From: Streptococcus panodentis
GTDB taxonomy: Bacteria > Bacillota > Bacilli > Lactobacillales > Streptococcaceae
Reading direction: 5' to 3'
Length of the DNA stretch: 64,000 nucleotides
Assembly (NCBI RefSeq): GCF_017884005.1
Contig: NZ_QFAY01000001.1
Coordinates: forward strand, 49,682-113,681
In this document: positions 56,054 to 64,000 of the stretch, piece by piece
Position numbering within the stretch: position 1 is the stretch's first letter
How the letters are laid out: every line of letters starts with the position of its first letter
Made by a program: the position numbers and the translations under genes
Notes under the pieces: model-generated
What the model was told of the DNA's origin: nothing
Seen by the model: the letters and a program-made list of their open reading frames with translations, nothing else
Databases searched by the model: none

Positions 56054-57268
56054 ATGCAGTATTCAGAAATTATGGTACGCTACGGCGAGCTCTCTACCAA
56101 GGGCAAGAACCGCATGCGCTTTATTAACAAACTCAAACGCACGATTCAGGCTATCCTGTCAGTCTATCCTGCAGTCAAGGTCACAGCAGATCGGGACCGG
56201 ACCCATGTTTACCTGCATGGCACGGACTATCAGCCTGTGGCGGAGTCGCTCCGGCAGATTTTTGGGATTCAGAATTTCTCACCGTCCTATAAGATTGAAA
56301 AGTCTGTACCAGCCTTGATCGAAGCTGTTCAGACCATCATGAAGGACGTCTATCAGGAGGGCATGACCTTCAAGATCTCCAGCAAGCGGAGTGACCACAG
56401 CTTTGAGCTGGACAGCCGTGAGCTTAACCAGGCCTTGGGTGACGCTGTTTTCAGAGCCATTCCCCATGCTCTGGTCAAGATGAAAGCCCCCGATATTGAG
56501 CTGCGGGTGGAGATCCGCGAGGAGGCAGCTTATATCTCCTATGAGACCATTCGCGGAGCAGGCGGTCTCCCTGTTGGCACATCAGGGAAAGGCATGCTTA
56601 TGCTGTCGGGCGGGATTGACTCACCGGTGGCCGGCTATTTGGCCCTCAAGCGCGGTGTGGATATTGAAGCCGTACACTTCGCTAGCCCGCCCTACACCAG
56701 TCCGGGCGCTCTGAAAAAAGCGCAGGATCTGACCCGTAAGCTGACCAAGTTTGGCGGCAATATCCAGTTTATCGAGGTGCCCTTTACCGAGATTCAGGAG
56801 GAGATTAAGGCCAAGGCGCCGGAGGCTTATCTGATGACCCTGACCCGCCGCTTTATGATGCGCATTACGGATCGGATTCGCGAGGAGCGGGGCGGTCAGG
56901 TCATTATCAACGGTGAAAGCCTGGGACAGGTGGCCAGCCAGACCATTGAGAGCATGCAGGCGATTAACGCCGTGACCAATACACCGGTCATCCGCCCAGT
57001 CGTGACCATGGACAAGCTGGAGATTATTGAGATTGCGGAGAAAATTGACACTTTCCAAATCTCTATCCAGCCATTCGAAGACTGCTGCACTATCTTTGCG
57101 CCCGACCGTCCCAAGACCAATCCTAAAATCAAAAATGCTGAGCAGTACGAAGCCCGCCTTGATGTCAAAGGGTTGGTGGACCGCGCTGTCGCAGGCATTA
57201 TGATAACTGAAATCACACCACAGGCGGAGACCGATGAAGTTGATGAGCTGATTGAAGGGCTGTTGTAG
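56054..57268 (+). CDS. thiI: tRNA 4-thiouridine synthetase
   Basis: 404 residues: NFLD/THUMP domain (about 1-165) and a PP-loop adenylation domain with [13 protein letters not shown] (about 183-195). The rhodanese domain of enteric ThiI is absent, as in other Firmicutes, where the partner NifS gives sulfur directly. Modifies U8 of tRNA. Confidence 0.94.
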   Translation: MQYSEIMVRYGELSTKGKNRMRFINKLKRTIQAILSVYPAVKVTADRDRTHVYLHGTDYQPVAESLRQIFGIQNFSPSYKIEKSVPALIEAVQTIMKDVYQEGMTFKISSKRSDHSFELDSRELNQALGDAVFRAIPHALVKMKAPDIELRVEIREEAAYISYETIRGAGGLPVGTSGKGMLMLSGGIDSPVAGYLALKRGVDIEAVHFASPPYTSPGALKKAQDLTRKLTKFGGNIQFIEVPFTEIQEEIKAKAPEAYLMTLTRRFMMRITDRIREERGGQVIINGESLGQVASQTIESMQAINAVTNTPVIRPVVTMDKLEIIEIAEKIDTFQISIQPFEDCCTIFAPDRPKTNPKIKNAEQYEARLDVKGLVDRAVAGIMITEITPQAETDEVDELIEGLL

Positions 57269-57289
57269 AAGAGAAAGAAGAGGACGGCC

Positions 57290-57811
57290 ATGCCTGCTAT
57301 TTTACTGTTCATCCCCTTTCTGCTGATTCGTTTTCCTTTCTTGGCTCATTTCAGCAAAGAGGCCCTGTCGCGGGCGGCTTATTTTGCACCAATGGAAGGG
57401 AAAGAAAAAATTGCTTATGCGATTTACCAACTGAGCAATCTGGCTTTGTTTCTTGTCTCCTTTTTGCTAAGGATTAGGTTTGATTTTTCTGTCTTCTTTT
57501 ACGTTGGACTGACTGCTTACCTGCTTGGTTTGGCTTTGTGTGCTGTCTGCCTGCGGGATTTTGCCAGACCGGATGCGAATGGAATGAATGCAAGCGGACT
57601 TTATCGTTTTTCTCGTAATCCCATGTATCTGGCTTATTTTATCTGTTTTCTTGGCATAGCTCTGCTGACTCAGTCAATCATTTTCTTTGTGTTACTCATG
57701 ATTTTTCAGCTGTCAGCTCATTGGATTATTCTTGCTGAAGAGAGATGGTGCATGATAAAATTTGGAAAATCCTATCAGAACTATAAGGAACAGATCAGAC
57801 GATATTTTTGA
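57290..57811 (+). CDS. Membrane methyltransferase, ICMT/PEMT-like
   Basis: 173 residues with four or five membrane spans. C-terminal SAM-binding features of isoprenylcysteine carboxyl methyltransferase-like proteins: GLYRFSRNPMYL (about 103-114) and the closing EERWCMIKFGKSYQNYKE. Bacterial substrates are largely unknown. Follows thiI by 21 bases and may be co-transcribed. Confidence 0.8.
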   Translation: MPAILLFIPFLLIRFPFLAHFSKEALSRAAYFAPMEGKEKIAYAIYQLSNLALFLVSFLLRIRFDFSVFFYVGLTAYLLGLALCAVCLRDFARPDANGMNASGLYRFSRNPMYLAYFICFLGIALLTQSIIFFVLLMIFQLSAHWIILAEERWCMIKFGKSYQNYKEQIRRYF

Positions 57812-57957
57812 AAATAGTTGAACCATTTTTTCAACCCAGTAGTTGGCAGATAAAGATGCTGAAGACAAAATCGAAGAATGTTGAGATTTAATTGGCTGTA
57901 AAAAAAGATAAGAACAGCAAGGAATCTTACGTAAAAGGAATACTAGAAGGAAATATG

Positions 57958-58155
57958 ATGAGTGATTGGGATTATTTTTGGAGAGGATTGATTGAGGCTT
58001 TCTCATGGAGAGACGGTCAAGATAATGTTTTGATAGGCGGAGCACCGTCATGGACTTATTTACTAGGACTATTTATTCATTTTCTTATTGCCGTCGGAAT
58101 TTATTCATTATTCTTTTTAGGATTCTTTAAAGATAGAAAGGAGACAGGGGCTTGA
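57958..58155 (+). CDS. Small membrane protein of an AT-rich islet
   Basis: 65 residues from ATG 57958 (AGAAGGAAAT before it; ATG 57955 is equally possible). N-terminal amphipathic part MSDWDYFWRGLIEAFSW, then a membrane span (about 34-55) and charged tail. No family recognised. Its stop overlaps the next start. Base use is AT-richer than neighbours. Confidence 0.6.
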   Translation: MSDWDYFWRGLIEAFSWRDGQDNVLIGGAPSWTYLLGLFIHFLIAVGIYSLFFLGFFKDRKETGA

Positions 58156-58548
58156 AAATATGCCTTTCTAAGATTTTGGGATCGTCTCTTTTTGCAGGGG
58201 CGCATAAAGGGCTGTTTGACGTTGATTATTGGGCTGCCTATGATATTCGTTGCATTTCCTTATTACGAAGGGTATCGTATTGCAAATGGTGTTTGGCGCT
58301 ATCATTATTTTACAAATCAAGAAACCAGCGGGGAAACTATTTTAGTAACAAATATTGAAGCCGATAGTGGCAGAAAGTCTAACTTCTCAAGAGTTACCAT
58401 GACAGTATATGTAAACAGCGAAAAACGAATCGTTAACATTTCAAACTCTAACAAAGCTCTTGTTCGAAATTTAAGAGAAGAAAATAAAAAATCGATGATA
58501 TTGAATGGAGAAGTTAATAAAGAAGGAAAAATTGTTTTTATTCGCTAA
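58152..58548 (+). pseudogene. Small membrane-anchored protein, apparently frameshifted
   Basis: TTG 58152, with GGAGACAGGGG, begins KICLSKILGSSL; the body, LQGRIKGCLTLIIG to the stop at 58548, is in another frame. Dropping one T of the C-TTTTT tract (58189-58193) joins them as SSLLQGRIKGC, giving about 131 residues. One membrane span, then a beta-rich outside domain. No family recognised. Overall build (short membrane anchor plus beta-rich domain) recalls the immunity-like protein at 23139, but no residue similarity is evident. Alternatively translation starts at TTG 58192, which lacks a ribosome site. Confidence 0.5.
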
Positions 58549-58595
58549 AATCTCCAAGAGAAGTCTGAAAATCCGTTTTCATCGGTTGAAAATCC

Positions 58596-58624
58596 TTGCC
58601 AAAAAGCAGCAGAAGTGCTATACT
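58596..58624 (+). promoter_or_regulatory. rplU operon promoter
   Basis: TTGCCA (58596-58601), 17 bases, TATACT (58619-58624). Confidence 0.8.
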
Positions 58625-58630
58625 TATAGA

Positions 58631-58766
58631 GTTGACTATGCACATTCCTGTGCAACCGCTCGAACATCGTCCGCTCAGATTTGAGCCCTAAGTGGTTCGT
58701 CCCACGATGCTAGGCGAGTCTTCACAAATTCTGGGGAAACCCGCAAAAATCCATAGGAGGTGCATA
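58631..58766 (+). ncRNA. L21 leader (ribosomal-protein autoregulatory mRNA leader)
   Basis: About 135 bases of leader before rplU, in the position of the Firmicute L21 leader. Pairing elements such as GCACATTCCTGTGC and GAACCACTTAGGGCTC-type complements (CCCTAAGTGGTTC) are seen. In the known model, the leader lets a ribosomal protein control the operon. I have not tested it against the covariance model. Confidence 0.65.
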
Positions 58767-59081
58767 ATGAGCACATACGCAATCATTAAAACTGGCGGAA
58801 AACAAGTTAAAGTTGAAGTTGGTCAGGCTATCTACGTTGAAAAATTGAACGCTGAAGCTGGTCAGGATGTTACTTTTGACGAAGTTGTTCTTGTTGGTGG
58901 TGAAAACACTGTTGTCGGAACTCCGCTTGTTGCCGGAGCGACTGTTGTCGGAACTGTTGAAAAGCAAGGTAAGCAAAAGAAAGTCGTAACTTTCAAGTAC
59001 AAACCTAAAAAAGGCAGCCACCGCAAACAAGGTCACCGTCAACCTTATACAAAAGTTGTCATCAACGCTATCAACGCTTAA
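58767..59081 (+). CDS. rplU: Ribosomal protein L21
   Basis: 104 residues from ATG 58767 with AGGAGGTG. Typical start [16 protein letters not shown] and C-terminal [15 protein letters not shown]. First gene of rplU-prp-rpmA. Confidence 0.98.
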   Translation: MSTYAIIKTGGKQVKVEVGQAIYVEKLNAEAGQDVTFDEVVLVGGENTVVGTPLVAGATVVGTVEKQGKQKKVVTFKYKPKKGSHRKQGHRQPYTKVVINAINA

Positions 59082-59096
59082 TTTTAAGGAGAGCAA

Positions 59097-59441
59097 ATGA
59101 TACAGGCAGTCTTTGAAAGAGCCGAGGACGGCGAACTGAGGCGTGCAGAAATCACTGGTCACGCCGCGAGTGGCGAATACGGTTTTGATGTTGTTTGTGC
59201 GTCCGTTTCGACGCTGGCCATTAACTTTGTCAATTCAGTTGAGAAATTCGCAGGCTATGAACCAGACTTAGAATTAAACGAAATAGAAGGCGGTTATCTG
59301 AAGGTTGAAATCCCTCAGGACTTACCGCCGCACCAAAGAGAAATGACTCAGCTTTTCTTTGAATCATTTTTCTTGGGAATGGCAAACTTATCGGAGGACT
59401 CGTCTGAGTTCGTCCAAACAAGAGTTATCACAGAAAACTAA
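59097..59441 (+). CDS. prp: Ribosomal-processing cysteine protease Prp
   Basis: 114 residues. Catalytic His22 in [10 protein letters not shown] and Cys34 in DVVCASVS, the positions of S. aureus Prp. Removes the N-terminal extension of L27, encoded next. Ribosome site AAGGAGAGC. Confidence 0.95.
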   Translation: MIQAVFERAEDGELRRAEITGHAASGEYGFDVVCASVSTLAINFVNSVEKFAGYEPDLELNEIEGGYLKVEIPQDLPPHQREMTQLFFESFFLGMANLSEDSSEFVQTRVITEN

Positions 59442-59458
59442 CACGGAGGAAAAACATT

Positions 59459-59752
59459 ATGTTGAAAATGAATCTTGCTAACTTGCAGCTGTTCGCCCAC
59501 AAAAAAGGTGGAGGTTCCACTTCTAACGGACGTGACTCACAAGCGAAACGTCTTGGTGCTAAAGCAGCTGACGGCCAAACTGTTACCGGCGGCTCTATCC
59601 TTTACCGTCAACGCGGTACCCACATCCACCCAGGTGTTAATGTCGGACGCGGCGGTGATGATACCTTGTTTGCAAAGGTTGAAGGCGTAGTACGCTTTGA
59701 GCGCAAAGGACGCGATAAGAAACAAGTTTCTGTTTACCCAATCGCGAAATAA
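59459..59752 (+). CDS. rpmA: Ribosomal protein L27 with cleavable N-terminal extension
   Basis: 97 residues. Starts [19 protein letters not shown]; Prp is expected to cut after NLQLF, exposing AHKKGGG, which reaches the peptidyl-transferase centre. Ribosome site GGAGGAAA. Confidence 0.97.
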   Translation: MLKMNLANLQLFAHKKGGGSTSNGRDSQAKRLGAKAADGQTVTGGSILYRQRGTHIHPGVNVGRGGDDTLFAKVEGVVRFERKGRDKKQVSVYPIAK

Positions 59753-59762
59753 TGCAGAGAAT

Positions 59763-59800
59763 ATTCCCATGCTCGGATGTTGAGCGTGGGAATTTTTTTT
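59763..59800 (+). terminator. Terminator of rplU-prp-rpmA
   Basis: ATTCCCATGCTC/GAGCGTGGGAAT with eight T. Confidence 0.9.
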
Positions 59801-59973
59801 GAGGAAAAGGCATGGCTAAGCAATGACTGAAAAAATCCTTAGAGTCTTCAAACCAAGCCAACGCAGCCTATCACTCATTCATTTTCAAATAGGATAGATT
59901 GAAGTGGTCCGATAGACCATTCTCCGCTAAAGGTAAACTAAACGACCATATATGGTCAAGAAAGAGCAAGGAA

Positions 59974-60010
59974 TGTAATCGTTTACAGAGTCTGTCTTTT
60001 ATGATATTAT
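59974..60010 (+). promoter_or_regulatory. Hexosaminidase promoter with perfect cre
   Basis: TGTAATCGTTTACA (59974-59987) matches all 14 positions of TGWAANCGNTNWCA and overlaps the -35 TTTACA (59982-59987); a 17-base spacer and TATTAT (60005-60010) follow. CcpA repression is expected. The rest of the 294-base gap after rpmA has only a lone MITE-like end (about 59934-59953). Confidence 0.75.
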
Positions 60011-60046
60011 TATAGATATAAAATACAAGCAAAAGGAGTTTTTCTT

Positions 60047-62845
60047 ATGAAAAAATACAGATTATTGCTATCTGCGGCTCTTTTATCGACTGTAGCTTTT
60101 GCCAGTGCAGAAATCGCAGCAGCCGAATCTGCTGCAGCTGTGCCGCAAGGAGAATCTCAGCCAGATGCTGCTCTTGTTTCTGCAGAATGGAGCAAGGCCT
60201 CTGCTGAGCCAGCTGCTTCTGAAACAGCGGTTCAGACTGATGCTGGAAGTGCGCCAGCTGTTTCACTGAGTCAGCCTGCCGCTCAGTCTGCCGCAGCGGC
60301 CGAGGCTGTTTCGCAAGCTCAGTCTGCTCTGACCCTTTCTGATAGGGATACCGGATCGAAAAGCAGTGAAGCCGCTAATCAGCAAAGTTTGGATGATAAA
60401 CTTCAAGAACCTGAACAAAGCCAGAAAATTTCGGAAAAAGTCCGATCTCTTCTTTCTGAGATGACGATTAGGCAGAAAATTACTCAAATGCTGATGCCGG
60501 ATTTCCGCAAGTGGCAGCAAAGCGGGGAAGCGGGCCAGACTGATATGACGGAGCTGAATAAGGAAGTGGCAGAAGCCATTGACAAATACGACTTCGGCGG
60601 TGTTATTCTTTTTGCTGAAAATGTTAAGGGAACCGCACAGACTTTGACTCTGACTCAGGCCTTGCAGGAGGCAGCAATCAGCAATAAAGCACAGAACGGC
60701 AGCCTGCCTCTGCTGCTGGCTATCGATCAGGAAGGCGGCATTGTCTATCGGCTGGGCAGCGGAACGGCTCTTCCGGGCAATATGGCAGTCGGAGCTACAC
60801 GCGATCCAGAACTGGCTAAAGAAGCAGGACAAATCATCGGCCGTGAGCTATCAGCTCTGGGTCTGAATGTGGATTTTGCGCCGGTTTTTGATACCAATAA
60901 CAACCCTCAGAATCCCATTATCGGCCTTCGCTCTTTTTCTTCTGATCCGCAGGTGGTAGCCCGTCTGGGAGCGGCTATGATGAAAGGAATCCAGGATTAC
61001 AATGTAGCAGTTGCAGCCAAGCACTTTCCCGGCCACGGCGATACAGCGGTAGATTCCCACACAGGTCTGCCTTTGGTTGACAAATCCTACGCCGAATTGG
61101 AAAAGTTAGAACTGCTGCCCTTTAAGGCGGCTATTGACAAGGGTGCTGATATGCTCATGACGGCCCATATCCAATACCCGCAGATTGAAAAAGATGCAGT
61201 TATTTCCAAACAAAGCGGAGAAACCATTTATATACCGGCGACCTTATCTGATGATATCATTACCGGCATCGTGAGAAAGAAGTTTGGCTACAAAGGGGTG
61301 GTTGTCTCGGATGCTATGGGAATGGATGCCATTGCCCAGAATTTCGGTGAGTCAGAAGCTGCTGTCATGGCCATGAAGGCCGGGGTAGATATTGTGCTGA
61401 TGCCGACTGTCTTGCGCAGCCGATCTGACTTGGCCAAGATTGATAACATCATTGATGAGATTGAAAAGGCGGTTCAAAAAGGGGAGCTTCCAGAAAGCAG
61501 GCTGGATGAATCGACCGCCCGTATCCTGAGCCTGAAGGAGAAGCGCGGTGTACTGGATTTCAATCTCGCTGACAGGACAGAGGCCAAGGCCTTATCCAGT
61601 GTTGGTTCCGATTGGAATCGGGAAGGAGAGAGAAAAATCGCAGCCAGAGCTGTGACGGTGGTCAAAAATGATGAGACCGTTCTGCCTTTTAAGGTCAAAT
61701 CCGGTGACCGAATCTTGCTGCTGGGGGCCTATGATAATGAGTTGCCGGGCTTAGAGCTGGGAGTGAAGCGCCTAAAAGCTGACGGCGTGATTCCAGAAGG
61801 CGTGAGTTTCGAAACAGCCCGCTACAGCAGCAGTACAAGCCTTGATGAGCTGAAAGGGAAAATTGATCAGGCCAGTCATATCATTGTGGTTTCAGAGATT
61901 GGCCGCCAGGCTCAATTAGCCAGCGATGTTTGGCTGACCAAGGTGCCAACGGAAGTAGTGGACTATGCCAACGCCGCAGCAAAGAATGCTGTTATTATGA
62001 GCATTTCCAAACCCTATGATGCAGCCAATTATCCTAAGGCCAAGGCTATTGTAGCTGTTTATGGCAATAAAGGAATGGACCCAACAGAAGGGCTGAGACC
62101 GGACAATGCCTTCGGTCCTAATATTCCTGCTGGTGTTGAAGTTATTTTCAACGGCCAGGAGCATATCGGGAAGCTGCCTGTGGATGTGCCGGCTATCAAG
62201 GACGGTCTGATGTCTGGGACAGAGATTGCCTATCCTATTGGTCACGGTCTGCTCTATAGCGACCCAGTAAAAAATATCAAGCTGCATGTACCCAATACCG
62301 TTAAAGCCGGTGATTCTTTTACAGCAAGGCTGACGGCAGGGAATCTGAATGGTTTGGACAAACAAACTTACCAACTGGTATTGACGGTGGATGCCCAGCA
62401 TTTCAGCCCGCTTCCGAGTGATAGCTATACAGTTGACGGGGATACCGTTATCATCCGCAGAACTGCCGGTGACAGCCAGCCGATAATGATTGAACTGAAA
62501 GCATTGGCAGCAGGGCAGTTCAGCCCTATCTCAACAGTCAGAGTCATTGACAGCCAAGAAAGAGTATTTTCGATGGGCAGCGGCTACTATAATTCTGTAA
62601 AGATGCAGGTAACAGCTGCTAGACAGGAAACTGCTGGCTATCCTCAAGGGGGACAGCAGCCACCAGCACCGCTTGCCTCTTCTCGGCTTTCTGTCTCAGA
62701 AGAAAAAACGATTCCGCAGCTGCTTTCTGGTAACCAGCTGCCACGTACAGGCGACAGCACAAAAGCGCTCTGGCCGCTCGGAGGGATTCTAATCCTTGGT
62801 GCTTGCCTCCTTGATCGTCTCACCCTTGGCAGACGCAGACACTGA
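60047..62845 (+). CDS. LPXTG-anchored GH3 beta-N-acetylhexosaminidase
   Basis: 932 residues, ribosome site AAAGGAG. Signal peptide (about 1-25), Ala/Ser/Gln-rich region (about 26-125), GH3 NagZ-type domain (about 135-500) with KHFPGHGDTAVDSH (from 325), whose Asp-His pair is the acid/base signature, and nucleophile Asp in VVSDAMGMDAI. A GH3 C-terminal domain and Ig-like part follow, then LPRTG (898-902), a hydrophobic span and RRRH. It should release GlcNAc (or GalNAc) from host glycans or cell-wall fragments at the surface. S. sanguinis is known to carry such an anchored enzyme. Monocistronic, CcpA-controlled. Confidence 0.9.
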   Translation: MKKYRLLLSAALLSTVAFASAEIAAAESAAAVPQGESQPDAALVSAEWSKASAEPAASETAVQTDAGSAPAVSLSQPAAQSAAAAEAVSQAQSALTLSDRDTGSKSSEAANQQSLDDKLQEPEQSQKISEKVRSLLSEMTIRQKITQMLMPDFRKWQQSGEAGQTDMTELNKEVAEAIDKYDFGGVILFAENVKGTAQTLTLTQALQEAAISNKAQNGSLPLLLAIDQEGGIVYRLGSGTALPGNMAVGATRDPELAKEAGQIIGRELSALGLNVDFAPVFDTNNNPQNPIIGLRSFSSDPQVVARLGAAMMKGIQDYNVAVAAKHFPGHGDTAVDSHTGLPLVDKSYAELEKLELLPFKAAIDKGADMLMTAHIQYPQIEKDAVISKQSGETIYIPATLSDDIITGIVRKKFGYKGVVVSDAMGMDAIAQNFGESEAAVMAMKAGVDIVLMPTVLRSRSDLAKIDNIIDEIEKAVQKGELPESRLDESTARILSLKEKRGVLDFNLADRTEAKALSSVGSDWNREGERKIAARAVTVVKNDETVLPFKVKSGDRILLLGAYDNELPGLELGVKRLKADGVIPEGVSFETARYSSSTSLDELKGKIDQASHIIVVSEIGRQAQLASDVWLTKVPTEVVDYANAAAKNAVIMSISKPYDAANYPKAKAIVAVYGNKGMDPTEGLRPDNAFGPNIPAGVEVIFNGQEHIGKLPVDVPAIKDGLMSGTEIAYPIGHGLLYSDPVKNIKLHVPNTVKAGDSFTARLTAGNLNGLDKQTYQLVLTVDAQHFSPLPSDSYTVDGDTVIIRRTAGDSQPIMIELKALAAGQFSPISTVRVIDSQERVFSMGSGYYNSVKMQVTAARQETAGYPQGGQQPPAPLASSRLSVSEEKTIPQLLSGNQLPRTGDSTKALWPLGGILILGACLLDRLTLGRRRH

Positions 62846-63044
62846 TTTTGGGAAACCCGCAGCCTCTAGCGGCTGCAGTCCCTTCCTCAAACAGGAAGCA
62901 GCGAGAAGGTGCTCTATAGCATTCTAGGACTTGGTCTGCTTGTAGCTGATTGGGTCTAAGCATTAGTGCAGGAAAATCAAAAGAAGAATAAGCAGCCGCT
63001 GCTATGAAAACTGGTCTTTCCTATGGAAAGATTTCAGGCAAACT

Positions 63045-63091
63045 AAAACACCAGAAATGAAGAACTTTGCTCGTCATTTCTGGTGTTTTTT
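63045..63091. terminator. Bidirectional terminator between hexosaminidase and YG-repeat gene
   Basis: Arms AAAACACCAGAAATGA and TCATTTCTGGTGTTTT, 13-base loop, T run. The 200 bases before it (62846-63044) hold no gene. Confidence 0.88.
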
Positions 63092-63092
63092 A

Positions 63093-63836
63093 TTACGGCG
63101 TCACTTCCTCGTCCTTTATGTTGACGACACCGAACCGGTTAACAGAATATTGCTTGCCCTTGTAGTCGATAACAGTATTCTGTGCAAGGATTCCCATTTT
63201 ATCAAATTTGTAATAATTTTTGCCAATCTTGTAGAGTCCGTCCTGATAAGGTGTTCCGTCCTCCCCGATGTAGAAGTAGAATTCCCAGAAAGGAACAAAG
63301 CGATTTCTGACAAGCCGGCCATAATCATCAAAGAAGTACTGCTTGCCGTCGACAGCAAAGAAAGTGGTCACTCGCTGTCCTTTTTCATCGAAATAATAGA
63401 CGTTTCCTGTCGGGCTGGTATAGAAAGAGTTCTTCAAATCAGTGGGGATTTGTTCTGCAGGGTCATCTGTAACTTTGTAAGCCACTCCATATCTATTGGT
63501 TCCATAGTACTGCCCTTCGTAAAGAACGATTTTGTTTCGGATGCGCTGACCCGACTCATCCATGATATAATAGGGGCCGGTATAGGCATTTTGACTTGGT
63601 TCCTGAGGCTGAGGTGCCGGCTGAACTTCATCAAAGATGCTATCATCGTCCTCAATGTCAGGGACATCAGGGTCGTAAATGCCTATTTCGCGATTGCCGG
63701 ATCGGTTTGGAGTATCTTCGGCCTGGACAGTGCCAGAGGCCAGCAAGACAGCGGCCAGAGCGGCAGCAGAAGCGAGAGCGATTGCTCCCCAGTGCTTCTT
63801 ATGTTTAGACGGTTCAGAGTAAGCTTTGTGAAACAT
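63093..63836 (-). CDS. Secreted protein with YG (glucan/choline-binding-like) repeats
   Basis: 247 residues. Basic start and hydrophobic signal segment (about 14-38, ending VQAED), an acidic linker with PDVPDIEDDDS and Pro/Gln residues, then five or six degenerate repeats of about 20 residues rich in Tyr, Gly, Asp (YYFDEKGQRV, YFFDDYGRLV, YYKFDKMGIL). This pattern belongs to the cell-wall-binding repeat superfamily (glucosyltransferase glucan-binding and choline-binding repeats). No catalytic domain. Likely binds glucan or a wall polymer; ligand unknown. Ribosome site AAAGGAT. Confidence 0.8.
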   Translation of the reverse strand: MFHKAYSEPSKHKKHWGAIALASAAALAAVLLASGTVQAEDTPNRSGNREIGIYDPDVPDIEDDDSIFDEVQPAPQPQEPSQNAYTGPYYIMDESGQRIRNKIVLYEGQYYGTNRYGVAYKVTDDPAEQIPTDLKNSFYTSPTGNVYYFDEKGQRVTTFFAVDGKQYFFDDYGRLVRNRFVPFWEFYFYIGEDGTPYQDGLYKIGKNYYKFDKMGILAQNTVIDYKGKQYSVNRFGVVNIKDEEVTP

Positions 63837-63856
63837 GGCAAGTATCCTTTCTGATT

Positions 63857-63975
63857 TATCGTCATTTAGTTTATCCTTTATTACTTTGTTAGCTTCAACA
63901 GTCCGGGCGAGTGAAACGGCCTGAGATTAGGCTGTTTCAGGGTCTTCGCTATTAAAAGAAAACTAAAAGGCGATA
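63857..63975 (+). repeat. MITE-like element, 119 bp
   Basis: TATCGTCATTTAGTTTATCC at the left, AAAACTAAAAGGCGATA at the right, with TA edges. Interior AACAGTCCGGGCGAGTGAAA matches the composite at 12444, and a small hairpin AACGGCCTGA/TTAGGCTGTT lies inside. It sits 20 bases upstream of the YG-repeat gene start. Confidence 0.8.
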
Positions 63976-64000
63976 AAAAGTGGGTTTCAAGTTTTAATCG

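Noticed and set aside
62925-62960. Short ILGLGLLVADW-like hydrophobic coding string after the hexosaminidase
   Set aside because: It looks like an LPXTG tail remnant but is too short and has no motif or flanking homology to support it.

Overview
The window is a 64 kb chromosomal segment of a Gram-positive, low-to-mid GC coccus, almost certainly Streptococcus of the sanguinis/mitis side and most likely S. sanguinis or a very close relative. Pointers are three LPXTG surface proteins, an M26 zinc metalloprotease with G5 repeats, SHIRT and FctA-like adhesin domains, the murB-potABCD and pdp-deoC-cdd-bmpA-nupABC orders typical of streptococci, and a pyruvate phosphate dikinase plus class III fructose bisphosphatase pair, a gluconeogenic set known from S. 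sanguinis. The species call is inference; no rRNA or tRNA gene is present.

Layout. 1-20.1 kb is a surface and peptide/carbohydrate-use block: the C-terminal 2,030 residues of a G5-repeat zinc metalloprotease, an LPXTG adhesin, an M42 aminopeptidase, a cytoplasmic alpha-amylase, a cell-wall X-prolyl dipeptidyl peptidase with a CcpA site inside its promoter, an M20 peptidase and an ABC exporter. Gaps are filled with repeats. 20.1-25.3 kb is an accessory islet: a 154-bp tandem repeat, then a type VII secretion LXG toxin locus in visible decay (a small-helical-partner gene split by a 106-bp MITE, a second partner gene, a frameshifted LXG toxin with a toxin-44-like end, its probable membrane immunity gene, a displaced second toxin tip with truncated immunity gene, and further fragments). 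No secretion machinery is in the window.

25.4-43.5 kb is mostly core: an S24-type repressor, DegV, a TetR regulator, FlaR-like kinase, rpsT, coaA divergent from the nucleoside salvage/uptake operon (methyltransferase-pdp-deoC-cdd-bmpA-nupABC), a polysaccharide deacetylase, hom-thrB, a frameshifted membrane protein and murB. 43.7-47.5 kb is the spermidine/putrescine importer potABCD. 48.3-54.8 kb is a gluconeogenesis module: ppdK divergent from ccpN, the PPDK regulatory kinase/phosphatase and fbp, with CcpN-like operator sequences in the ppdK promoter. 54.9-59.8 kb carries nifS-thiI, a small methyltransferase, an AT-rich two-gene islet and the rplU-prp-rpmA operon with an L21 leader. 60-64 kb has a CcpA-controlled LPXTG GH3 hexosaminidase and a secreted YG-repeat protein.

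The most unusual region is the LXG islet, where insertion, frameshift and toxin-tip duplication can each be reconstructed at base level. Other notable signals are a 106-bp MITE family with larger composite forms, an apparently leaderless operon start sharing an operator with coaA, and two genes broken in identical C-T5 tracts.
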